This document shows positions 1-10,580 of a DNA stretch of 64,000 nt, piece after piece; position 1 is the stretch's first letter; every line of letters starts with the position of its first letter. The position numbers and the translations under genes were made by a program. Source of the stretch: Smallanthus sonchifolius (taxonomy: Eukaryota; Streptophyta; Magnoliopsida; Asterales; Asteraceae); assembly GCA_023525975.1 (NCBI GenBank), contig CM042040.1, positions 49,755,486 to 49,819,485 of the forward strand, read 5' to 3'. Below the pieces are notes generated by a model that saw only the letters and a list, made by a program, of their open reading frames with translations, searched no databases and was not told the origin of the DNA.

Positions 1-1980
1 CACGAATTGAGAGTTCTGTTTGACTTTGTAAAGTAAAACTCTCAACAATTGTTTCTAATTCGCAAACTGTAACCGATTTCTATTTGATTTCGTAACTGAT
101 TAACACCTTAATGTCATAACCGATCATCATTGAGCTTTAATCATCGGCATTAACACGAATTAATTCCAATAATGGCTATTAACCTCACAACCGTCGACAC
201 CCTCATCAATTACTACCAAATTCGCATCATTCGTATGTTATTCTCGCAAATTGATCACCGGCGCACCTTGTACAAGTCCCTTTGAAGCTGCTACACTCGC
301 CAATTCATTCGGAGACAAAGCCGTGATCACCGGAGACTAACCCGCACGTCGTCGGACTCAGTTTTGGTCGAGCACTATCAACCCGACATCCAATCTAGTA
401 ATTGAAACCCTCCTCTGATTCGTTTTAGTCTATAGAAAGAAAGCCCTAACCTAATTAGGGCTTACATTACCGAATTAGTCATGAGCCGATTTCTAGGGTT
501 CATCACAATACGGTTTGATCGAATCCTGTTCTTAACCCAATATCAATTCAATTAAATCATAGGTTTGGAATCGTAATCAGTCACCCTCTTAAAACTCTAT
601 GATAATTTTATATAATAACATCGATATGAACTCCATCCGAAAGCTAGGGCTTGTTCAAATACGTATTTGGGGTTTTTGATCTTGAACTCAACCAAAACGA
701 AATTAAACCATATTACTAGATTCGCAATTCATGTTTGTTAAAAGCCCTATGGATTCAATACTTGATATTATAGAATTTGATCAATTTGATTACGCGTTCA
801 TAATCTAGGGTTTCGGTTTTCAATTGAGCAATTAACGATCGTGAACTTGTTATTTTCAAAATTAAAAGCATCCACAGATTCGCCATATCCCGATTAACTA
901 AACCCCTATGCACTTGATTCCAATCGTGGTCTAATTCGTGGGTAATTGGTTGGGTTTTGGTTCGACTTCTGTGGGGGAGAAGAACCCACTTGACTTGTAT
1001 GTTAAAATCTTTCTGGTCCGGTTGATATCGCGAAACCCTAGCGGGCGGAGATGGTTAAGACGCTGGACTCGTGTGCAGGAGACTCTTGTTCGAGTCCGGT
1101 CTCCTGCATATATTTTTTGGGGGCTTTTTCCACTGTTATACTTTTATAAAGTATTCCCCGTTGGTTTGTTAATGTTAAATTAAATTGTTTTGGACTCGGA
1201 AAACACCCGTAGGCTCGGGTTTAGTTTTATAACCCGTATTTAATATCATTCCCACTTTTAAAATAATATATATTTATATTATTTTCAAACCCCGACTTCG
1301 TATAAAACGATATGTTTATATTATTTTCAACCCGTGACTCCTTATATAAGATAATATATATTATTTCTCCTTGTTTATAAACCTCATGTAACGTTTCAAG
1401 CTAATTAATAATATAATTATTTACATTATTTACTCACGTTCATATCATCGAATAAAAATAATAAACTTATTATTTTGTCACGCAATTTAATTATTTATGT
1501 TACTTCACTAAACTTAAAAATAATATAATAAATTATATTATTTTCCTAGACTTGTAGTTAATGAAAAAATGCTAGAATATATTTATTATATATTATTTTG
1601 CCATTCGTCGCATAACGTATATATCTTAATTATTATATAAAGAATTCTTATTCCCGTGGACACGTTCGTCTACTCTAAATCATTAGAACGTTTCTTTAGG
1701 ACGTTCAATCTTCCTTGTTTTCGTCACATTTCCCGTTGCATCCCTAACTATTATGTTATAAATTCTAGGGCATTTGTAAGCCGTTTTCGGCTAACACTTG
1801 AGGTACAAACCTCATTCTCGTGTGAAAATACCTATGCAACGCAGGTGAGTTTCACGGCCCATTTTTACTTGTTTTCCTATTGGGGAAGAAACATGCATAC
1901 TCACAAACATTATTTTACTTGTTTTCCCGTTGGGGAGAAATTGCATACACACAAATGATATTTTACTTGTTTTCCCGTTG
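1..1980 (+). repeat. Truncated 5' LTR of a Tekay-like gypsy element
   Basis: This stretch repeats with an offset of about 3009 bases (position 1 pairs with 3010) and matches the LTR at 2796-5856. Its left end lies outside the window. Its right end stops inside the 50-bp tandem repeat of the LTR and joins directly to integrase sequence at 1981. The LTR 3' end, primer site, gag and most of pol are therefore missing between 1980 and 1981. Small differences from the other copy are scattered throughout. The open frames here are repeat shadows, not genes. Confidence 0.85.
1047..1118 (+). other. tRNA-like Pol III box pair inside LTR
   Basis: An A-box-like GGTTAAGACGCTGGACT (about 1053-1069) is followed by a canonical B-box GTTCGAGTCC (1088-1097) and a T6 run (1113-1118). 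The arms GCAGGAGAC (1074-1082) and GTCTCCTGC (1099-1107) form a perfect 9-bp stem around the B-box. It resembles a tRNA-derived (SINE-like) insertion rather than a functional tRNA: there is no acceptor stem or anticodon arm of normal length. The copy in the other LTR has a damaged B-box. Confidence 0.45.
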
Positions 1981-2653
1981 GTGGAGTTCTCCTACAACAA
2001 CAGTTATCATACTAGTATCAAGGCAGCTCCATTTGAGGCATTATATGGACGGAAATGCCGTTCTCCTATTTGTTGGGCCAAAGTTGGAGATAGTCAACTT
2101 GTAGGTCCTAAGCTTGTACTTGAAACTTCTGAGAAAATCATTCAAATTCGTAATCGCATGGCAGCAGCTCGTGATCATCAAAAGAGCTATGCCGATAAGC
2201 ATCGGAAATCACTTGAATTTCAAGTAAGCGATATGGTCCTATTGTAAGTCTCACCTTAGAAAGGTGTAATTCGTTTTTGGAAACAAGGCAAACTAAACCC
2301 TCGTTATGTTGGACCGTTCAAGATAGTGAAGAGAATTGACCCAGTAGCGTATCAACTGGACCTATTCGAAGGACTTAGTGGTGTACACGACGTCTTTCAT
2401 GTCTCGAACTTGAAGAAATGTATAGCAGACGAGTCACTCGCGGTTCCTCTTTGTGGAACTACACATCGATGAAAAGTTGCGTTTCATCGAGGAACCTGTA
2501 GAAATCATGGATACCGAAGTCAAAACGCTTAATCATAGTAAAATCCCTGTTGTCAGATTTCGTTGGAACTCGAAGCGCGGACCGGAATTCACGTGGGAGC
2601 ATGAGGATCAGATGATGTGCAAATATCCTAATCTGTTCAAGCACTCCACGTGA
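1981..2653 (+). pseudogene. Chromovirus integrase C-terminus and chromodomain remnant
   Basis: This is the tail of a Ty3/gypsy polyprotein. The integrase part starts at VEFSYNNSYHTSIKAAPFEA and runs through ALYGRKCRSP, a GPFKIVKRI-type GPF motif, the HDVFHVSNLKKC segment and a final RGPEFTWEHEDQM chromodomain-like end. That order is typical of chromovirus integrase. The frame is broken: in-frame stops fall near 2246 and 2258 (the second replaces the W of an expected SPWKG), and there is a frameshift near 2445 before the last 66 residues (2453-2653). Everything upstream (RT, RNase H, integrase core) is deleted at the 1980/1981 junction. The product would be nuclear DNA-integration machinery, but this copy cannot make it. 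Confidence 0.9.
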
Positions 2654-2680
2654 AATTCTTAAGATACTATTTTAATTTTC

Positions 2681-2795
2681 GGGACGAAAATTCTTTCAAC
2701 TAGGGGATGATGTGACATCCGGAATTTTTTTTAATTATTTTGTTTAATTTTTTTTACTAATTTTTTAGACGAAAATTCTTTCAACTAGGGGATGA
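2681..2795 (+). repeat. Duplicated polypurine tract and LTR start
   Basis: The string GACGAAAATTCTTTCAACTA followed by GGGGATGATGTGACA occurs twice, 85 bases apart (TGTGACA at 2711 and 2796). The second copy abuts the LTR that matches the left copy. The purine-rich TAGGGGATGA is the plus-strand primer site. The first copy looks like a slippage or aberrant reverse-transcription duplicate. Confidence 0.7.
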
Positions 2796-4035
2796 TGTGA
2801 CAATCCGACATTTCATGTTAACTCCGTTAACAATTCCATTAAATATTCTGTTAAAAACTTAACCCCGTTAACTAAATCCAGTTAAATCTTAACTTATTTA
2901 ACAAATTCTAACCCTAGGGACTAATTCTGTCAGTTTTGTATCTCAAACTTCAGGGACTAGTTCTGCCAAGTTCCTAAACCTTATTATGTTGACTCTGAAA
3001 AGTCAAAATCACGAATTGAGAGTTCTGTTTGACTTTTTAAAGTCAAACTCGCAACAATTGTTTCTAATTCGCAAACTGTAACCGATTTCTATTTGATTTC
3101 ATAACTGATTAACACCTTAATGTCATAACCGATCATCATTGATCTTTAATCATCGGCATTAACACGAATTAATTCCAATAATGGCTATTTACCTCACAAC
3201 CGTCGACACCCTCATCAATTACTACCAAATTCGCATCATTCGTATGTTATTCTCGCAAATTGATCACCGGCGCACCATATACAAGTCCCTTTGAAGCTGC
3301 TGCACTCGCCAATTCATTCGGAGACAAAGCCGTGATCACCGGAGACTAACCCACACGTCGTCGGACTCAGTTTTGGTCGAGCACTATCAACCCGACATCC
3401 AATCTGGTAATTGAAACCATCCTCTGATTCGTTTTAGTCTATAGAATGAAAGCCCTAATTACATTACTGAATTAATCATGAGCCGATTTCTAGGGTTCAT
3501 ACCAATACGGTTTGATCGAATCCTATTCTTAACACGATATCAATTCAATTAAATCATAGGGTTGGAATCCTAATCAGTCACCCTCTTAAAACCCTATGAT
3601 AATTTTATATAATAACATCGAATTGAACTCCATCCGAAAGGTAGTGCTTGTTCAAATACGTAATTGGGGTTTTTGATCTTGTACTCAACCAAAACGAAAT
3701 TAAACCATATCAGTAGATTCGCAATTCATTGTTTGTTAAAAGCCCTATGGATTCAATACTTGATATTACAGAATTTGATCAATTCGATTACGCGTTCATA
3801 ATCTAGGGTTTCGATTTTCAATCGAGCAATTAACGATCGTGAACTTGTTATTTTCAAAATTAAAAGCATCCACAGATTCTCCTTATCCCGATTAACTAAA
3901 CCCCTATGCACTTGATTCCAATCGTGGTCGAATTCGTGGGTAATTGGTTGGGTTTTGGTTCGGCTTGCGTGGGGGAGAAGAACCCACTTAACTTGTATGC
4001 TAAAATCTTTCTGGTCTGGTTTATATCGCGAAACC

Positions 4036-4108
4036 CTATGGGCGGAGATGGTTAAGACGCTGTACTCGTGTGCAGGAGACCCGCGTTTTAGTCCGGTCTC
4101 CTGCATAT
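4036..4108 (+). other. tRNA-like Pol III box pair, second LTR copy
   Basis: This matches the motif at 1047-1118. The A-box-like GGTTAAGACGCTG and both 9-nt stem arms are kept, but the B-box is degraded to GTTTTAGTCC. A T-run follows. Confidence 0.4.
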
Positions 4109-4869
4109 ATTTTTTGGGGGCGTTTTCCACTGTTATACTTTTATAAAATATTCCCCGTTGGTTTGTTAATGTTAAATTAAAGTGTTTTGGACTCGGAAAA
4201 CACGCGTAGGCTCGGGTTAGTTTTATAACCCGTATTTAATATCATTCCCACTTTTAAAATAGTTTATATTTCTATTATTTTCAAACCCCGACTTCGTATA
4301 AAACGATTGGTTTATATTATTTTCAACCTGTGACTCGTTATATAAGATAATATATATATATATATATATATATTATTTCGTCTCGTTTATAAACCTCATG
4401 TAACGTTTCAAGCTAATTAATAATATAATTATTTAGATTATTTACTCACGTTCATATCATCGAATAAAAATAATAAACTTATTATTTTGTCACGCAATTT
4501 AATTATTTATGTTACTTCACTAAACATAAAAATAATATAATAAATTATATTATTTTCCTAGACTTATAGTTAATGACAAAATGCTCGAATATATTTATAA
4601 TATATTATTTTGCCATTCGTCGCGTAACGTATATATCTTAATTATTAAATAAAGATTTCTTATTCCCGTGGACACGTTCGTCTACTCTAAATCATTAGAA
4701 CGTTTCTTTAGGACGTTCAATCTTTCTTGTTGTCGTCACATTTCCCGTTGCATCCCTAGTTATTATGCTATAAATTCTAATGCATTTGTAAGCCGTTTCG
4801 GGCTAACACTTGAGGTACAAACCTCATTCTTGTGTGAATCTACCTATGCAACGCAGGTGAGTTTCATAG

Positions 4870-5150
4870 CCCATTTTTACTTGTTTTCCTATTGGGGAAG
4901 GAACATGCATACTCACAAACATTATTTTACTTGTTTTCCCGTTGGGGAGAAACATGCATACACACAAACGGTATTTTACTTGTTTTCCCGTTGGGGAGGA
5001 ACATGCATACAAACAAATATCATTTTACTTGTTTTCCCGTTGGGGAGAAACATGCGTACAAACAAACATCATCTTACTTGTTTTCCCGTTGGGGAGAAAC
5101 ATGCATACGAACAGGCATCCGTTACTTGTCTCCCAGCCAGGGAGAGACAT
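4870..5150 (+). repeat. 50-bp tandem repeat within LTR
   Basis: About six imperfect copies of a unit containing TTACTTGTTTTCCCGTTGGG and GAGAAACATGCATAC. The other LTR keeps only two to three copies (1866-1980) before its deletion junction. All forward frames are open through the array, which explains the spurious peptides there. Confidence 0.85.
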
Positions 5151-5815
5151 ACACATGGACATGGATCACATAGTATTTCATTAGCACTTATGTACCTAAG
5201 TGCAAACATAACATGAAAAGTCCTTACGCACTCGGACCGTTAATATACGGAGTATAGCGAGGAAATTTGAGTAATACTACTGGGTTTGACAAACCCCACC
5301 CGGGTTAGTCACACTAACTTTATTGGAGGTCTAACGGGAGTAAATTGTCCTAAACACTTGCCATTGTTGATGTTAGCAAAGGCGGAAGGCATCCCAAACA
5401 TAAACAGTCAGCTTCGGTGGCGAACGCTTAGAGTAACTTGCACATTGTCTAGCTAGCAATAGGTGTGACTTACGTATGTGGATCCAGCAACACTCAAACA
5501 GTTTATTTACATACAAACCTGTGAACTCACCAACCTCATGTTGACACTTTTTCTTACATGTTTCCCAGGTCGCTTTGGCACAGGTTGCACACTTAGGACA
5601 TGCATGGAGTCCTACTGTCATATCATTCATTTCAAACATTTTAAACAGTTTTACTTATTTACATTAATTGACGCTTGTTGCGTGTAATTACTTTTGATTT
5701 CATTCTAACATTTACGCTTCCGCATTTAAATCTGAACATTTATGTTATGAATTTTTAAGTTTCATATAGTGTCGTTTGATGGAACTAATGACTGAGATCC
5801 TAGTTTGTCACGCTC

Positions 5816-5836
5816 CTAACGGTAGAACTCCGTTAG
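5816..5836 (+). other. Hairpin next to LTR 3' end
   Basis: CTAACGG, a 7-nt loop, then CCGTTAG, lying 14 bases before the terminal TGTGACA. Comparable stems of different sequence sit at the same place in other LTRs of this window. Confidence 0.55.
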
Positions 5837-5856
5837 AGGAATTTGGGGGTGTGACA

Positions 5857-5922
5857 CGGACCGCTAAGCTAGACCATAACAGTCTGCTATGTGTGCGCGA
5901 AGCTAGATAGGCCGCCTCAAGG
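5857..5922 (+). repeat. Older LTR fragment, left piece
   Basis: A short stretch between the end of the Tekay-like LTR and the solo LTR. It ends in CAAGG, the target duplication of the solo LTR, and continues at 7508-8515. Confidence 0.5.
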
Positions 5923-7028
5923 TGTCACACCCTAACCGACGGCGGAATAAGTCGGGGCGAGACATGTAGACTGCTCAATAGCACATGGTCAAACTAAAGT
6001 TTCATATATTAATTTAATCCAAATTTTCATAACACTTGTTCAACAAAACACATACAATTATACAAAAGGATAACAAAGTACACCATAAACGTTCAATTCA
6101 TTATTTAACTAAGTCCTCAATCCTATGTGTAGCATCTTGCAAATGATCTCAAAAGTTAGTACCTAAAACATGATAAGAATGAGAGGGTCAACTATAAATA
6201 GTTGGTGAGCATACATAGGTTTTGACACCAAAAATAAAGTACAAAAATGTTTTATACAATTCATACGATACATGATATATAAGGCATTTATGGAATCTAT
6301 AGTTAGACTAAGTGTACAATCAAACCTTGTGACAGTTGCGAGGCATAACACGCAGGTTACCCTAATGTAATGTCGGTAACAAACACCCTAACCGGGTGGG
6401 TTTGCCAGATGAAATAGATCTATCAATGTTAACCGTTGGCTTATACTGAGTTAATGATTGTACTAATGTCATGTATATGTAGTCTTAACTAATAGCATTC
6501 AAGCATAAAGCACAAATAACACATAGCATCATATTAGTGAATTGTATATGAGTAATTGCAAAGAATTTCAAAGTGTAATCATGTTTCACCCCAAAAATGC
6601 AAAATGTAAAAAGGGGCTATGTAAAACTCACATTGTATCAATTGTGTAGATAGCACGAGAAATAGGTCTCACAAGTAATTTTGTAATCACAGAATTATCC
6701 TAGTGTGAATTGTATAATATTGAATTAGTTAACATGCACAAAGTTTAAAACGAGGTCTAGAGTTCAACAAGTTTTGATGTGCGGATTTGTATAAAGGTTG
6801 AGTCATATGTATTTAGATAGTAGTCGATATGAAAATGTAGGTTCAAGGTATGTTTGAAAAATAATTATTGTTGTAGGGTTTAAGTTTAAACAATTTTAAA
6901 AAAATAAACTCCTTTTATTTATTTAAAATACTGTATCTTTTACAAAGTAATGTAATTTTATATTAAAATAAATAAATCCAGTTTATTTATTTATTTATAA
7001 TAAGGTGTTAAAAATATAGGGTTAATAT

Positions 7029-7071
<43 letters not shown>

Positions 7072-7507
7072 TATATAATATATATATATATATTAGCACA
7101 TATTAAAACCCTAGATAAATTTGTTAAATAAATAAATTTATTTATTTATTATTAAAGTATATGTTAAAAAAAGAAATAAGGGATGTAGTTATTAATATAT
7201 AAATTGTAATAATAAAAATTACATACACATATTTACCTTTATATTTGTAAATAAATGTGTGCATATATTCAAAGGATGTAAAAACATGGTTTAGAAACTC
7301 ATAAAAAAATGTATGCTTATATATTTATATAGATACATGTGTTATGTAATAAGGACTTAATATGTGAGTGTAAGGTTCGGAAATTTTTTTGTATGTTAAA
7401 ATAATAATTACTGTAACATATTAAGTTTGAATAAGTACGGGACTTCAAGTGTTTATAAAATGAGATGACCAAAGAAAATTCATGTCCTAAAAATCATGGA
7501 TGTTACA
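5923..7507 (-). mobile_element. Solo LTR, chromovirus type
   Basis: A 1585-bp segment that starts TGTCACACC and ends GTTACA on the plus strand, flanked by the perfect 5-bp duplication CAAGG (5918-5922 and 7508-7512). It has no primer site, polypurine tract or coding sequence, so it is a solo LTR left by LTR-LTR recombination. The outer sequence shows minus orientation (TGTAACATCC...GTGTGACA). It has the block TTTCACCCCAAAAATGC (6585-6601) also seen in other minus LTRs, and a terminal hairpin CCGAC/GTCGG. Confidence 0.9.
7023..7095. repeat. (TA)n microsatellite
   Basis: A nearly pure TA run inside the AT-rich part of the solo LTR, interrupted by a few AA steps. Confidence 0.9.
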
Positions 7508-8515
7508 CAAGGGGTCTGGTTCGTGTACGAGAGTCTGGTTTCTGACCATTCTATGATAATCCATTCCCGAGCCCCGATTCGCGTACGAGAGTCTGGTTTC
7601 TGACCATTCGGCTTCAAATTACCATAGATAGTGCTGAGTTAAGGTTCCGACCTCCTTTTAAGCTTTGATTGTATATCCTTGAGTTAGGTTTATATAAATT
7701 AATTAATGTTATGGTTATCTAGGAACTCTGCCCGAGGTGTTTGTCACATTACTGATTGATAAGCTGAATTACTGCCGAGGTGAGTTCTTAAACTGTGATG
7801 CATGAACCCTTTCATGACCTTGTCTGGCATGATCGATTTATGAAACATTTTGAGTATCTTGAAATGATTGTACTGATTGTTTATATATAACGTATTCAAA
7901 GCGCTTAATGTATTTCACTTGCCCGTGGAACAACATGTCGGACAGGACCCGTGGAACGGTCTTTGATTATATATATACTGATGTTTGTTCATAGTTATCT
8001 GTGAATTTGGGGGTGGAACCCCATGGATGTATTCAAGATACTTTGGCGGGTCATTTTAATAAACTATTTTAGTTTATGAATTCACCAGATTTGTGCTGAT
8101 CCATGTTTTATCAAATGTTTTTTACCACATCACAGGTAGTCATTAGACAGGGCATTCCAGGACTAGAATGAACTGATGAACGATCCAGATGATGGGCATG
8201 CCAGGAACTATAAGTCCCGATTGATATGTTCCTTGTTAGGAACGAATAATGTAACTTCTTGTTTAGCATAATGTAAACAATGTTTTGATATTAATAAAAA
8301 TTACGAATTAGTCTTCCGCTGTGTGTTTTTGATATAAACGTCACAGTAACTAGAAGGCACCTTCTGACTAGTATGTAGTTATCTAACAAACGAAAGGTTT
8401 TGTCTAGGAAATAGCGGTGTATAAATCTCTCCTAGACCCGTCGCTCTTACCTGGGAACATATCTGTTGGAGGTACTACTCTAGTTAGATAACTGTCCCGT
8501 GTTACGGGTGTGACA
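7508..8515 (+). repeat. 3' part of an older chromovirus-type LTR
   Basis: It ends CCCGTGTTACGGGTGTGACA at 8515, the same type of terminus as the LTR ending at 5856, including a short hairpin CCCGT/ACGGG. An AATAAAAATT polyadenylation-like site lies at about 8290. A direct repeat of GTACGAGAGTCTGGTTTCTG occurs near 7527 and 7584. The left part of this LTR is missing or lies under the neighbouring element. Confidence 0.6.
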
Positions 8516-9552
8516 TTGGTAAAGTGAGTCTTATACAAGCCTAATAATATGAATTGAGTCATTTTTTTGTGTAATTGGAGTCATAGGGTTGTCTTCGACT
8601 CACTAACAATGTACGTTGAGTTGTTTAGTTTGTAATCGGATTGTCTAGGTCTAGTTACTTATAAAGGTTATGTTTTGGTTGGTGTCACAAACCTTAAATG
8701 GAGTCCTTAGTCTATAATTAGAGTCACTATAGTTTAGTGGTTGTTTAGGTCGTGTCTAATAGCGGGTAAGTTGATTTATCCACGGATCCGGGTGGTCATT
8801 GAAAGTGTAGTAAGTGGGTTTTGAATCTAGTATAATGCATGGGTTTTATTTGTCTAATGTATTTGTTTATAACCTTTGATTATGTTTGGTCTCCAGCTAG
8901 ACGTATATGCATGTGAATGAGACTTATTGGGTGAAATCACAGTTATTTGTGTGCCGTGAGCCCTAAATGAAACTTAATAGGTTGAATTGCTTTTTGATTA
9001 AGCTTGACAGTGCAGGGTTTTCAAAAGAAAACATACTGTTTTTCTAAGGGAGTTTTTCAGCTTGTTTTAAAAATTCTTTGAATGCAAAATTAATATTATT
9101 TCGTCTGGCTGGTTGGGTTGAGTTCGGGGCACGATGGGATGGACTTAATCGGGCATTTAAACATCTTTGGGTCCCGCGGGTTTGTATAATGAGTCATGTC
9201 CAAATCTTGTAATTAGTTTTACTATTTTTAATTGTTAGTTTATGTTGCAATTTTGAGTCATTTAAGTTTGTTGTTCATGTTGCAAGATGTAGATTAATCT
9301 AGATCGAATCTCGGGGATATTCTTATTTTGTCACGAATGCAGGTTTAGACCGCCTCGCCCGTACTCAATCTCTATTCGGGCGAGGTTGTCTAGGTTTTAT
9401 TAAACTACAAAGGGTATCCCCGAATTTTTCATTTTTTTAAATTTTTTTATTCAACTACACTTAGGACGACTGCGAATGAAATGCTATATAGTCGTCCTAA
9501 CTGCTCGGAATGCCTTATTACATGTATATATTTGTCTAACTTTGTTTTGCAG
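8516..9552 (+). other. Unassigned sequence, possible intron upstream of Athila ORF
   Basis: No coding frame. It ends in a pyrimidine-rich stretch with TCTAAC and TTTGTTTTGCAG (AG at 9551-9552), a good plant 3' splice site, three bases before the ATG of the decayed Athila-type ORF. The minus-strand Athila copy has the same arrangement (36469). The rest is unrecognised. Confidence 0.4.
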
Positions 9553-9554
9553 GC

Positions 9555-10580
9555 ATGTCTGATGCATGAGCATCTTCTAGCCCGGGCCAGGGGGCCAAGC
9601 GCAGGTGTGGGCCCATTCCGTACCCCAGGGGAGAGCCAGAGGAGCCCCGTCCGATCCGTCGGCCTGCACGGGTGATTCGTTATGCAGCGCCAGAGGACCG
9701 TCCGACGGTCGATACCCAGCCGATTCTGATAGAATCTAGGGTTCTTAGTCATCACACCCTGCTTCATTTTGAGCTTGCGACAGAGGAGTCAGTCAGGTGC
9801 GAGAAGTTCATTGAGATGGAGCCGCTGCAGCATAGAGTATCAGCTGGGAGCTGATTGATCAGCTAGGGCAGCGTGCCTGGTTAGAGGAGTTGTTAGGGGC
9901 ACGATGGAGTGTAGTATTAGCTTGTGACGCCGTTCAATACCGCGAGCTGACAGTAGAGTTCCATTCTACTTTACGGTACACGGCAGGGCAATTCTAGGAC
10001 CCAGCATCAGTGTATTTTGCCCTGGGATGACAGTTTATGAGATGTCGGTCCCCAGTTCGCAGTGGCGACTGGATTTTATTCTGAGGCCGAGGTAACCGAT
10101 CTAACATTTTTCAGAGCCTGAGGGGCTGTTTCAGGTGACGTCATGACCAGGGGGTCAATGACGGTCCGTTGAGGGAGTTTTGGGGTTCGATAGCTAACGG
10201 GTCGTATTCTACTACTATTTTGTATTCGTGATCCCCTTGTCCGTTATATTCATCGGATCCTTGCTTGCACTCTCGTCGGACGCAGGTACGGTACCGAGAA
10301 GTGTAATCTAGTGGATCTTTTCTGCTTGTTCTGCATCGTCGGCCGCCGAGAGGCCAACCTGGCCACCATTCTACTATCAACACTCACCCGGGGCAGAAGA
10401 GAAGGCTAGAGGCTAGATTGTATTTGGGACAGTATATCTGTAGGATTGTAGAGAGATTGGGGGTACTTGATCGTTATCCGGGTCATATGCTGGCACCCGG
10501 CCCGGATACGATCGTTTTGGGCTACAAGAGCTGAGATTAGCAGGTATTTGCGCCATGGATGAGCCTCTGAGGTTCGTTGA
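9555..10580 (+). pseudogene. Athila-type env-position ORF, N-terminal part, decayed
   Basis: The frame starts ATG TCT GAT GCA and meets a TGA at once (CGA to TGA is likely). It continues with KRRCGPIPYP, RRPARVIRYAAPED and a helix-rich segment to a stop at 9852. After frameshifts it reads YRELTVEFHSTLRY and DPASVYFALG, matching the ELVTEFFSTYDF and PETIRFRLGGEW segments of the better-kept copy at 35158-36468. It is therefore the same accessory protein family found downstream of pol in Athila elements. Its function is unknown; env-like by position only. The LARD at 10581 interrupts it, and the C-terminal part resumes at 18434. Confidence 0.7.

Larger units (their letters stand above)
2796..5856 (+). 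repeat. 3' LTR of the Tekay-like element
   Basis: This LTR of about 3.06 kb runs from TGTGACAATCC to GGGTGTGACA. It follows a polypurine tract and matches 1-1980 over its middle. It carries an AT-rich block with an (AT)n run (about 4350-4373), a tRNA-like box pair, a 50-bp tandem array, a GTGAACTCACCAAC motif (5520-5533) shared with other LTRs of the window, and a hairpin just inside its 3' end. Length and termini fit long-LTR chromoviruses (Tekay/Del). There is no coding potential. Confidence 0.8.

Noticed and set aside
1047..1108. A genuine tRNA gene
   Set aside because: There is a B-box, but no complete cloverleaf or acceptor stem, and the second copy is degraded, so it is kept only as a tRNA-like motif.
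4870..5150. CRISPR array
   Set aside because: The repeats are contiguous imperfect 50-bp tandems without unique spacers, in a plant LTR.
4668..5216. A 182-residue open frame on the plus strand
   Set aside because: It spans the 50-bp tandem repeat of an LTR. Several frames are open there at once, and the other LTR copy breaks it.
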